The notes beneath the pieces are model-generated. The model was not told the DNA's origin and made no database searches. It saw nothing but the letters and a program-made list of their open reading frames with translations. Shown here in pieces: positions 8,746 through 18,300 of a DNA stretch of 64,000 nucleotides (the stretch's first letter is position 1; each line of letters opens with the position of its first letter). The translations under genes and the position numbers were made by a program. Location of the stretch: positions 1,752,501-1,816,500 of the forward strand of contig NZ_AP026968.1 of assembly GCF_037076355.1 (NCBI RefSeq), written 5' to 3'. The DNA is from Streptococcus parapneumoniae (GTDB lineage: Bacteria; Bacillota; Bacilli; Lactobacillales; Streptococcaceae).

Positions 8746-11109
8746 CTAAGCGTCTGTTGCGACTAAGTTATACAACTTAGTATTCTTTGGTATTGGATTT
8801 TCAAATGGCACCACAACTGGCCCAGCTACGATTAAGCCAGTACCTTTAGCTTTTGGTTTGGCTAAGTAGCGAATCTGTTTATCGGTCAGATTGACAATCT
8901 CTTTTAGGATAGCCAAATCTTGGGGTTTTTGTTTGAGTAAAATCATAAACTCACTATTTGAGAGCAACTTCCGACCTTCTTCAACAGCAGCTAGTGTTTC
9001 TACGTTCTGTGTAATTCCTGTTGGAATCGCACCGTATTTCCGAATCCGTGAATACAGGGTAGTAAAGAAATCAGCTTGTGCCTTATTTTTAAATAAAATC
9101 TGCATCTCATCAAAGTAAACCCATGTAGTACATTTCCCTTGATTCTCTACAATTTGATTCCAGATATAATCCTGAATCACCATCAAAGCGAACGGCTTCA
9201 ATTTGTGCGACAACTTCTTCAGATTAAAGATAACAAAGCGATGATTGAGATCCACGTTGGTATTGTGAGCAAAAATGTCCTGAGAACCAGTTGTATAGGT
9301 CTCTACTGCTAAAGCTAAGTCTTGTGCTTCGGGTTCGGGTTGTTCTTTCAAGACCTGGTGCCACTCTTTTAATGTTGGGGTAAAATTCTCCGTCAAATAG
9401 CGTTCATAAGTCATACCTGTCACTCGGTCAATAATTCCAATCTGTGCATCTGTCACCTCTGACAGAATCGATTCAAACAATCCCATCAACAAGTTTGCCT
9501 TATCTCCAATCGGATCGTCATCCTCATCGTCCAAACGATCCAGATCTGGTAGATCCAAAAGATTGATATGTGTTTTAGAACCGATTGAAATATCCACCAT
9601 CTGAGCACCGAAAGCACGGCCAATATCAGAATATTCATCTTCGGGATCCACGATGATAACTCGGTCTTCTGGGTATTTCAGCAAAGTCGGAATAACCTCT
9701 CCACCCTTGATCGTAGTAGACTTACCAGATCCAGAGGAACCCAGCACAACACCTGAACCAGTATTCAAATCACGTTTTCGATCTAGTGTAATAATATTGT
9801 TTGATAATTGATTCTGACCATAATAGCGAGCAAGCGAGCTGTCAGACTTCAAGTCCACGTTGGTAAAAGGGACTTGCGTAGCAATATTAGCTGTCGTCAT
9901 CTTTCTCATAAAATTCTTCTTCACATTCAAGAAGCACTCACCGATAGGTAAAATCGTATTCAAAGCCTCTTCTTGATAATAATAAAGATCCTCAAACTCT
10001 ACCCCTAATTTACGGCCAGCACGCTTAATCTTCTGTTTGTTACGTTGTAGTTCTTCTTGGCTCTCTGCCTTAAAATACACTGCAATCAAACCAGAAAAGA
10101 TTTTCTGATCATACTCAGTAATCTCGTCTCGCCACTTCTTAGTAGCCTCTGAAATTTCTTGGTCACGACCAGCCACAACCGCATCATCAAAAATACCAGA
10201 TTTAGCGGCCTTACGTTTAGAACGAAGTTTCCCAATTTCAGCATCTGTTTCAGCATCGTCAATTTTCTCTAAGATTTCAACATTCTCATAAGGTTCTGCA
10301 TGGATAGTAATAGCTAGTTCAAATCCTAGTGTTGTTAAATCCCGAATAAGTCGATCAGACATCCAGTTTGGATAGCGGTGCGCATAAAGTACCTTGACCC
10401 AACTATCATCTATAATCATGCGTTTTTCTTGAAATTCAATCCTGTTTGGCGCAATAAATGATTTAGTAGATAAACCTGTCAAAGCAATTTCTTTGTAATC
10501 GAAATTGACATACGGGTTACCTCGTAGTAACTCAGAAAAGACTTTTAGACGATCCAAACCATTCATATCCCTGAAAATAATATCAGATTCCTGAAATTGA
10601 GTTCCTAGGGAAACTCCAATATCTTGTAGGATCAACTGAGCCTGTTTTCGGTCATCCGCTTTGGTTGAAATGGTCACATACTTATGTACCTCGAAGTTGT
10701 TAGCGTGTGTCGTAAATCGCTCCTTGATCATCTTATTTAGCTCTTCACGATAGTCGTCAAAACCATCATTTGTTTCTTCAAACAAGATATTCTGCAAGGA
10801 GTTATCCGATACTCGACGGTTAATCACTAAGAGTTGATAGTTACTACCCTCATCCAGTGAATTAAGAGCATCCATCGTTGTATCGATGATACTCTCTTTT
10901 TCATCTTGTTGAGCTGTCGAGTAAGAAGCATCTCCCAACATAAAGCTACGAGAATATTTCTCACGTGCAACGTGCATCAATCCATCTTCATGTAGAAGTG
11001 TGTAATTGATCGTATTTTGCGTCGTAGGTTTCATCTGACGACGCAAGCGCTCAATTCTTTTCTTTTCTGCGTTTTCTAGTTTTTCTCTTTTGCTTTTGAA
11101 TAAACTCAT
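8746..11109 (-). CDS. VirB4/TraE-type conjugation ATPase
   Basis: A 787-residue VirB4-family ATPase that energises channel assembly. The N-terminal half is the VirB4 CagE/TrbE-like domain. Walker A reads GSSGSGKST near residue 460, followed by the conserved IIVDPEDEY motif, and Walker B is VYFDEMQIL near 665. The C-terminal TRIRKYG-like and TGITQNVE segments are also typical. The start overlaps the 3' end of the PrgI/VirB3-like gene by 59 bases, indicating tight coupling. Confidence 0.92.
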   Translation of the reverse strand: MSLFKSKREKLENAEKKRIERLRRQMKPTTQNTINYTLLHEDGLMHVAREKYSRSFMLGDASYSTAQQDEKESIIDTTMDALNSLDEGSNYQLLVINRRVSDNSLQNILFEETNDGFDDYREELNKMIKERFTTHANNFEVHKYVTISTKADDRKQAQLILQDIGVSLGTQFQESDIIFRDMNGLDRLKVFSELLRGNPYVNFDYKEIALTGLSTKSFIAPNRIEFQEKRMIIDDSWVKVLYAHRYPNWMSDRLIRDLTTLGFELAITIHAEPYENVEILEKIDDAETDAEIGKLRSKRKAAKSGIFDDAVVAGRDQEISEATKKWRDEITEYDQKIFSGLIAVYFKAESQEELQRNKQKIKRAGRKLGVEFEDLYYYQEEALNTILPIGECFLNVKKNFMRKMTTANIATQVPFTNVDLKSDSSLARYYGQNQLSNNIITLDRKRDLNTGSGVVLGSSGSGKSTTIKGGEVIPTLLKYPEDRVIIVDPEDEYSDIGRAFGAQMVDISIGSKTHINLLDLPDLDRLDDEDDDPIGDKANLLMGLFESILSEVTDAQIGIIDRVTGMTYERYLTENFTPTLKEWHQVLKEQPEPEAQDLALAVETYTTGSQDIFAHNTNVDLNHRFVIFNLKKLSHKLKPFALMVIQDYIWNQIVENQGKCTTWVYFDEMQILFKNKAQADFFTTLYSRIRKYGAIPTGITQNVETLAAVEEGRKLLSNSEFMILLKQKPQDLAILKEIVNLTDKQIRYLAKPKAKGTGLIVAGPVVVPFENPIPKNTKLYNLVATDA

Positions 11110-11425
11110 CTTTCGTATACATTCCTACCTTTCCAAATTCTGTCTCATAGGTTCTTTGTTGGATTCGGAAAAAGAAATTGATTTTTTCTTTAATCCGCAT
11201 TCTTTTTGTCATGCCTGTACCGTACATTGCACCAGGAACGACAAATAGAGCATCCCACAGATAAATGTACCAATCAGGCAAACCAAAGAAGTATATAGCA
11301 ATTGTCCCTGAGACAGCTATTATCAAACACACGTATAGAACAATCATTCTACCTGTTAATCCAAATAGAATGGGCTTGTCCTCATTTTCAAATTCTCTTA
11401 AAAATTCTGATCCAATTTTTTTCAA
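11051..11425 (-). CDS. PrgI/VirB3-like inner-membrane transfer protein
   Basis: A 124-residue protein with two adjacent membrane helices (about residues 25-45 and 50-70), a short soluble part and a very basic C-terminus. Directly upstream of virB4, in the place where VirB3 or PrgI-like proteins are found in Gram-positive type IV systems. The assignment rests on topology and synteny. The 3' end overlaps virB4 by 59 bases. Confidence 0.6.
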   Translation of the reverse strand: MKKIGSEFLREFENEDKPILFGLTGRMIVLYVCLIIAVSGTIAIYFFGLPDWYIYLWDALFVVPGAMYGTGMTKRMRIKEKINFFFRIQQRTYETEFGKVGMYTKDEFIQKQKRKTRKRRKEKN

Positions 11426-11481
11426 TTAGTTTCCTCTCATACAAACTCACATCGATTAATTCTAATTTTTCTACACATGGA

Positions 11482-12231
11482 TTACACTCCTAAAAGTTGC
11501 TTAGCTTTTCGACTAGTTCCAACAAGTGTAAAGATGTATATAACACCTTTAGCGATTGAAGCAAATGCTGTTCCCCAACTTCCACTAGATCCTGCCGCAA
11601 CTTTTAACATATCTGTAGTGACTAAACCACTATATACAACAGATACCACAATTAGAATAACTCCTATAAAGGCTGACGCTGCAAAATATTTCAGGAAGTT
11701 AATCGTAACAGATCGTAAAGAATCCATCATAAAGAACGCCACCAATAATGGAGCTAAAGCCTTAAGCATATACAAGTCTAAATACCTTAGAAATATGATG
11801 ATTCCAAGTATTATATTAGCTATGAATTCAGTTAGTCCACCGACGAGACCAAAAATCATTTTTTCAAACCAACCTTTGACAGCACCTTGCGCATATTGAT
11901 ATTTATCAAGTTGTGAAGGTACTACATGAGCAATTACCTTTACAATAATATTAAGTAATTCCAGAATGGCATCGCAAATTTGAGATGAGGCAGAAATCAT
12001 GATGAAAGCAAATAAATACTTCATCAAGGCCTCTAACCATATCTTTTGGGTTAGCGAACCTCCTCTGGACTTGACCATTTGTGACCATGATGCCATCTCA
12101 AACCAGAAAAAAAGACCTAAAAGGATATACCCAATAGGTCTGACTGCATCAGCCATTATGTTTACAGCTTGGTTTGTCGCAGAGCTGTAACTAGAAAGAG
12201 AGCTTGTCAGCTCTCTAATATCTAAATTCAT
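11482..12231 (-). CDS. VirB6/TrbL-like polytopic transfer protein
   Basis: A 249-residue protein with five to six hydrophobic helices and an N-terminal segment typical of the VirB6-like proteins of Firmicutes ICEs (a transmembrane block with FWFEMASW). VirB6 proteins form part of the inner-membrane channel. It is followed by the VirB3-like and VirB4 genes and preceded, ten bases away, by a pilin-like gene, which supports the identification. Confidence 0.7.
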   Translation of the reverse strand: MNLDIRELTSSLSSYSSATNQAVNIMADAVRPIGYILLGLFFWFEMASWSQMVKSRGGSLTQKIWLEALMKYLFAFIMISASSQICDAILELLNIIVKVIAHVVPSQLDKYQYAQGAVKGWFEKMIFGLVGGLTEFIANIILGIIIFLRYLDLYMLKALAPLLVAFFMMDSLRSVTINFLKYFAASAFIGVILIVVSVVYSGLVTTDMLKVAAGSSGSWGTAFASIAKGVIYIFTLVGTSRKAKQLLGV

Positions 12232-12240
12232 AGGCTACTC

Positions 12241-12468
12241 CTAAAATTTTAGCTGAGACAGTGATGCAACGACTGCAGCCGCAATCCCAGCAGAAGCAAC
12301 AGCTAAAAATGCACCATTAATCATAGAATCAGACCCATCATCTTGTCTTTGCTTATCTTTATTCTTTCTTCCTTGAATATAATCAACAGCACCATTCCAG
12401 ATCCAGATAAGACCTGTGATTGTTCCAACTACACCTAGACCAGTAATAATTTTTGTAATAATTTCCAT
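12241..12468 (-). CDS. Small two-helix VirB2/Maff2-like pilin candidate
   Basis: A 75-residue protein with two hydrophobic helices (about 5-27 and 50-70) separated by a charged loop rich in K, D and Q, the usual layout of VirB2 or Maff2-type proteins. It lies immediately upstream of the VirB6-like gene. No signal peptidase site is evident. The assignment is by topology and context. Confidence 0.55.
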   Translation of the reverse strand: MEIITKIITGLGVVGTITGLIWIWNGAVDYIQGRKNKDKQRQDDGSDSMINGAFLAVASAGIAAAVVASLSQLKF

Positions 12469-12501
12469 TTTGTTTTACCTCTTTTAATTTCATTTTTTAT
12501 A

Positions 12502-12533
12502 ACAAAAGGCACTGCAGAGATTTCTACAGTGCC
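12502..12533 (-). terminator. Hairpin with T tract inside the transfer operon (possible attenuator)
   Basis: On the minus strand a GGCACTG / CAGTGCC stem (12-base loop) is followed by TTTTGTTA. It lies between the 140-aa membrane gene and the VirB2-like gene, so it could partly terminate or process the transfer transcript. Confidence 0.6.
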
Positions 12534-12549
12534 AAACACAATATTATTT

Positions 12550-12972
12550 TTATAATTCATCAAATTCTTCACGATAAATCGTCCGAACAGTAGCTAATAG
12601 AAGAGTAAGTACTATCATAATCGGAATCTCAATATGTGGATAGGGGAGGAAATTAGTTCCACCTGCAGGTATTGGAAATTCATGAACTGCGCCATCAATC
12701 CAAGCACGTTGAACAAAACCCATAACATGAATTCCGTACCATCGGAAAAAAGCATCTCCTACCGAAGGAGTAATCCAGTGTAAGATATCAATCAAAAGCC
12801 AAAAAGGCAAAAACAGAACTAATCCAACACAACATTTAGATACAATCCAAAGTATGACAACTCCAAACGCTGATTTCACAACATTAATACACCAAAGAAC
12901 GATATAAAAGGGAGCTGTAAAAATCCTAATGATAGCTACCCATAACCAGGAAAAATCACTCCCTAATTTCAT
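12550..12972 (-). CDS. Polytopic membrane protein, first gene of transfer operon
   Basis: A 140-residue protein with three hydrophobic segments (about 8-28, 40-62 and 113-132). It is the first gene behind the promoter at 13000-13028 and has a GGAGGAG ribosome site. No family recognised. Its position at the head of the type IV secretion operon suggests a membrane component of the channel or its regulation. Confidence 0.6.
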   Translation of the reverse strand: MKLGSDFSWLWVAIIRIFTAPFYIVLWCINVVKSAFGVVILWIVSKCCVGLVLFLPFWLLIDILHWITPSVGDAFFRWYGIHVMGFVQRAWIDGAVHEFPIPAGGTNFLPYPHIEIPIMIVLTLLLATVRTIYREEFDEL

Positions 12973-12999
12973 AACTCTACTCCTCCACGATTTACCGTT

Positions 13000-13028
13000 A
13001 TTATAGCATAAATCGACAACCTTAACAA
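13000..13028 (-). promoter_or_regulatory. Promoter of the conjugation operon
   Basis: TTGTTA, a 17-base spacer ending in TGC, then TATAAT (13000-13005) reading leftward, an extended -10 promoter about 28 bases before the 140-aa gene. All genes from 12972 to 811 are closely spaced and could be served by it. Confidence 0.75.
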
Positions 13029-13059
13029 TATTTTTATATTGTTTTTACATTATATTTTA

Positions 13060-15333
13060 CTACTTTTTATTTAATTTCCTATAGATTATTACAGAGATTC
13101 CTAATGCTATTCCAATGATTCCTGTCAAAGTCAAGAAATTGGATAAACTAGTTCCCGTATTAGGTAATACTTTTTCAGCTTGGGTGCCTACTTCGATAAT
13201 TTCATTTACAGGATCTACTTTTTCAAGACTCGGTTTGTTTTCTTTTACCTCTCCTGTATCTGGGTCAAGATAATAAGTTGTCGTAATTGTTTCTCTACCT
13301 TTAACACCAGCTTGAATAATTTTTTCTTCACCTTTCTTTAAATCTTTATTTTCTCGTTTTTCAGTTTTAAATTCTGTTTCCCTAATTTCAACTTTGGGCT
13401 TAGTCCCTACTGAAATCACTTCGTCTACAGATTCAGTTTTTTCAACCTTTGGTTCATTTGCGGTTACTTCTCCTGTTTCAGAATTAAAACTATAGGTAAT
13501 CGTGGTTGTTTCATGACCTTTGCTACCTTTTGTAACAACTGTCTTTTTACCTGCTTCTGACTCTTTGTCTTCAACATATTTTGTTTTATAATCTAGTTCC
13601 TTAGTCGCAACAGCTGATTTGCTGCCTCTAGCTACTACTTTATCAACAGCTTCTTTGAGGACTTCCTCTTTTATAGATGGTTCATCTTTCGTTCGAACTC
13701 CTTTTTGAGTTACATAGGTTTTAGTAGTTCTTTTAACCCCTACAACACCTTCAGTTACAATTTTTTCCTGTCCAAACTCTAACTCAGGATCCTCTGTATA
13801 AACAGTCTTAAAAGCTATATCAGACTCTGCAACATCTACATCTTGCCCCTTTGTACCTTTTGCAATTACTTTATCAACGGCTTTTTTAAGGATTTTCTCT
13901 GTGACAGCTGGATCCCCTACACGTTTGCCTGATTGAGTAACATAAGTCTTTGTTATTTCTTTTTGACCTACAGCACCTTCAGTTACAACTTTGGTCTGTC
14001 CAATTTCTAACTCAGGATCCTCTGTATAAGTTGTGTTAAAAGAGATGTCTTCTGTTTTCACCTCAACGTCTGATCCTTTAGTTCCTCTAAGAACAATGCG
14101 ATCAACTTTAGGTTTTGTAATAGTAGTTGAAATAACTTTACCACCTTTTAAAGAAACCAATTGTGAACCTTCACTACCAGCTTGCTTTTCTTTCTCTTGA
14201 CCAGCAGCCAGCGATGGATCCTCTTCATATTTGGTTTCAAAAGCAATTTTTTCAGGTCTGAGAATATTGATTTTTTCATCTACTTTTTTACCATCTACTG
14301 TTACAGAACTGCGAATACTACGTTCTACAGACGGTGTACCAGTAAAGGTATAATTAACAGTATAAGAACCATTATCTAAATCACCTGACCAAGAAACGGT
14401 ATTATTGGTGATAGTTAGAGGAGTTTTTTGACCATTAGGAGAAACTAATTCTGCTGATGTTAATGTCAAGTCTGCTTCAGGACTAATAGAGACTGTTCCT
14501 TTTTGTTTCACAGAAACTTTCTCTTCTTTGATTTCCTCAACAGCTGTTTTAGCAAACTGAGCATTAATTGCTTTTTGTCTTTCTGATTCATTCGTAGAGT
14601 CATTAGATATAAAAATATTATTATGACCTGCCGCCTTCATAACTTCAACAGAGTGGCTACCCTCATTTGCATCATAGGTAACTGTATAAAATGTTTTAGC
14701 ATGATTTTTTGCCCATGTCGCATAATGAATATCTATTGTTTCTGTACTCATCCAGTCATCAGTAAACTGAATTGTTGAAACATAAGAATTCTTTTTTCCG
14801 CTATAATTATCATATATTTCTGAAAAATCTTTCCCGATACTATCTTCTGATATATTCCAGCCTTCTTTTCTGAATAAATCTATAAAATCATACCTTTTGA
14901 TTTGCTTATTTTCTAATAATTTAATAAGATTTTTCTTATTCATCGGCTTTCCAGATGCAATTCCAGTATCTTGAGCTTTATAAGAATCTGAATAGTTTCC
15001 ACCATAACTAAACAACCAAATTTGATCTTCGTCAGACATTGTTGAAATCAATGACTTCAAATCTGAAAGCATTTTAGTAAAATTATATTCATTCGAAGGT
15101 GAAAAATCTAACAAAACCAATAAATCCATCGGCTTTATCTTCTTCTCTGTAGTTCGATTGATTTCTTCTCTAGACTTAGCCGTAAAAGTTAGAGTATTAC
15201 CATTTACGTTACTATTCTCTTGTGCATAAACCTTTGTGGTCTCTACAAACGGTGTAACAACTTCAACTAAATTCGCAAATCCTAGAACTGTTAGTCCTAG
15301 GATTACACTACAACGCTGTTTCCATTTTCTCAT
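13060..15333 (-). CDS. LPXTG surface protein with VWA domain and G5 repeats
   Basis: A 757-residue cell-wall adhesin candidate. An N-terminal signal peptide (to about residue 38) is followed by a von Willebrand A domain whose metal site is intact as D-F-S-P-S near residue 75-79. About five G5-like repeats follow (roughly residues 360-720), each with a T-[KV]-x-x-E-D-x-x-x-x-x-G-[QK] start and a GTK end. The C-terminus has an LPNTG sortase motif, a hydrophobic helix and a basic tail. VWA domains often bind host or partner proteins and G5 domains can bind glycans. It is the third surface gene before the transfer operon and could promote donor-recipient contact (inference). Confidence 0.85.
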   Translation of the reverse strand: MRKWKQRCSVILGLTVLGFANLVEVVTPFVETTKVYAQENSNVNGNTLTFTAKSREEINRTTEKKIKPMDLLVLLDFSPSNEYNFTKMLSDLKSLISTMSDEDQIWLFSYGGNYSDSYKAQDTGIASGKPMNKKNLIKLLENKQIKRYDFIDLFRKEGWNISEDSIGKDFSEIYDNYSGKKNSYVSTIQFTDDWMSTETIDIHYATWAKNHAKTFYTVTYDANEGSHSVEVMKAAGHNNIFISNDSTNESERQKAINAQFAKTAVEEIKEEKVSVKQKGTVSISPEADLTLTSAELVSPNGQKTPLTITNNTVSWSGDLDNGSYTVNYTFTGTPSVERSIRSSVTVDGKKVDEKINILRPEKIAFETKYEEDPSLAAGQEKEKQAGSEGSQLVSLKGGKVISTTITKPKVDRIVLRGTKGSDVEVKTEDISFNTTYTEDPELEIGQTKVVTEGAVGQKEITKTYVTQSGKRVGDPAVTEKILKKAVDKVIAKGTKGQDVDVAESDIAFKTVYTEDPELEFGQEKIVTEGVVGVKRTTKTYVTQKGVRTKDEPSIKEEVLKEAVDKVVARGSKSAVATKELDYKTKYVEDKESEAGKKTVVTKGSKGHETTTITYSFNSETGEVTANEPKVEKTESVDEVISVGTKPKVEIRETEFKTEKRENKDLKKGEEKIIQAGVKGRETITTTYYLDPDTGEVKENKPSLEKVDPVNEIIEVGTQAEKVLPNTGTSLSNFLTLTGIIGIALGISVIIYRKLNKK

Positions 15334-15344
15334 AATTTTTTAAC

Positions 15345-18300
15345 CTATTCTTCCTTCTTTTTTCGCATAGATAAAGCTAAAGCGATTGTTCCCATAGTCA
15401 TTCCAAGAAGAGCTAAATTGTTAGAACGACTCATACCAGTATTAGGCAATTCCACTTTTGAAACTTCTTCTTTTGGTTTCTCGTGTTTCGGTTCTTCTTT
15501 CTTTGGTTGTTCTGGTTTGACTTCTTCTGGAGTATGAGTCACAACCATGTTAGATACAACTTCCACACCATTAACCGTATGACGATATGTATTTTCTACT
15601 GTTCCTGACTGAATACGTGTCATTTGTAGGTATACTTCTGCTTGAAATACTGAAGTTTCTAAAATTGACTTCAAGAAAGTATTATCAAAGCTAATATCTA
15701 CTTTACCTTTATCCTTGTCTACTACCTGACTAGTATATTTAGTTAATTCATCACCAGCTTTAAATTTTTGGCCATCACTTGTTTCAAAATCTACAGTCGC
15801 AAACACTTGATAAATACCTTGATACTCATCATGTGTTTCATCATAATCATCGCTAAACTTATACTCAAACAACTGCTCCGAACGATCCTTTGGTATCAGG
15901 GAACCAACTAATTTATAATTAAATGTTTGATTCATCTTGACCTCTTTTCCATCTAAACTTTCTTTACTTAGATGGTCAATCACCACATCTTTCTTTGGTT
16001 CAATCTTCGGAACATTATTGACTACAGTTTCAGTAACATAAGCCATACCAAAATCAATTTGATAGGCTGTATTCTCATACTTACCACCTGTTTGACCCAA
16101 TTCCTTCTTAACAGTCATTGGATTGGTAATAGTCAGAACTTCTCCAGCTTGCACATAAGTCTTGTAGAACTCCTCTGGATTCTCTGCCTCAAACACTTGG
16201 ATAGCTCCTTTTGGTTTGAAGTTGCTTGATTTAAGAGCTTCTTGAACTCCAGCAGGTGCTTGATCTAAACTGTCATATTGACTTACTCTCAAACCTTTAA
16301 CAAGCTGACCTTTAGAATCAGTCACTTGAACACCGTCTTGATTGATGGTAACAGCTTCTTCTGGGTAATCATCAACGATATAGAACCCTTTGCCAATACG
16401 ATCTTTATCCGCTTCAATTCCCTTGTATTGACTATAATCTGCCGTTACCTTATAGTAGTTGACAGAACCTGCCAAGACCTGTTTCCCATCGATGTTCACA
16501 CCTGCCTTATTCAAATTCTTCTTGGTTGGTTTCACAGTAGGAACATTATTTACAACTGTATCAGTTTGATAACCGTTACCAAAATCAACTTGATAAGCTG
16601 TATTTTCAAATGATTTCCCTGTATTTCGCAGTTCTTCCTTAGTTACCATTGGATTAATAATTGTAACCGATTTCCCTGATTTAATATACTGGTTAAAATA
16701 GGATTCTGGATCATCCACTAAAAATACTTGGAAAGCACCTTTGGGCTTAATTTCAGAACTAGCAAGAAAAGCTTTAACCTTATCATTATCAACGGCATCT
16801 ATAGAATCATACTGATACACCGAGATACCAGAAACTTCTTTTCCTTCATTATCAATATAACGAATATCCGATTGATTAATCGTAACAGCCTCTTCTGGGT
16901 AATCATCAATTGCTCCAAATCCTTTTAGAATAGCGGATGGATCTGCCTTTATTCCCTTATACTGATCATAATCCAAGGTAATATGGTAATAATTTGTCGA
17001 ACCTGCTAGAACTGGTTTACCATCAATGACAACTTTATCCTTATTGTAATTATGTTTAAGAGGTTGAATTAAGTTATTATTCGGATTGTCAGGATCATTC
17101 GGTTTACCAGGTGTTGAAACCTGAACAATATTTGAATAGCTTTCGTACTTATTATTAATTTTTAATTGGAAGTTATTCTTATAGGTCGCACCATCATTTA
17201 TAACTTTTCCTACTAAAATTGGAGCTGGAACCAGCACTTCTTTACTCAAATCCTGATTTAGTTTAGATTTCAAGTTTTCTAAACCTTTAATTCGAACAAC
17301 ATGGCTCGATTCGTCATAAGTTAATTCAAAATCTGAGCTAGCCTTCTTTGAAGCTTCTACATCTAGTACAAAACCTGAAGGCAAGGCATCCACAATCTCA
17401 AAGTCTGTAGTAGCTTCACGATTAGCTGGAAGAGGCTTAGTTGTTAATTCCCACTGTACCGTTGAAAGCTTAGGCACATAGCTTTTATCAATAGATTCAC
17501 CAGAAGGATTTTTTACAAACTTTTCTAGGCCAGGTATTGTCTGTAAGCGTGCATATCTGACCCTTACTGTTGGAGGAGACACTAAAGAGGGGAGTTCTTT
17601 TTCCTTTGGCTCCTCAGGTTTAGGTGGGAGTACCTCTTCAGTTTTTCCAGTTGGAGAACTTGGTGGAGTAGTTTCCTTCTCATAGATTGGTTCAGTGATA
17701 CGCTTGATAGGTGTAATACTTTTCAACTCTGTCCCCTCCCCAAGAATTGTAAAAACAACGTTTTGAGCATTTCCACTCGCATTCTCTGCATCCCATTCAG
17801 CAGGAGTTCTTCCCTCTGTCGAAGCAGGAGATGATGTGTGGAGATACGTTAAACTAGAACCATACCCTACTGAAGCAAAGGAACCCTTAGGAATATCTGA
17901 GGTATCATTAACACCATTTTCTACTCCCTTCATAACGCGACCATCAAAATCCAAACCTGAACCACTTGGATTAAGAACCATTCCACGACCAGACGAGCCA
18001 TAACTCAAATTTGAACCTTGACCCCAATCTACATCGGTAATAACTGTTCCAATTAAGAGGGAAACAGGAGTTGTCGTACCTTCAATATAAAAATCAAAAA
18101 TCAACTCTAAACGTGTATGATTATTATAAACAAAATAAAGACTACCACCATCTCCACTCTTGAGGTAGATATCTGAATCTGTCACAGGAACACCATTTCG
18201 AACTTCTCCCTGATAGTCTCCTAAATCCGAAACCATGACTTTTGCCATGATCTTTCTACCATCTGTCAACGTTCCAATGTTATGAATATAAAATGTATCT

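Noticed and set aside
13022..13046. AT-only palindrome between the VWA-G5 gene and the transfer promoter
   Set aside because: It has no T tract in the direction of the upstream gene and overlaps the -35 box, so I did not call it a terminator.
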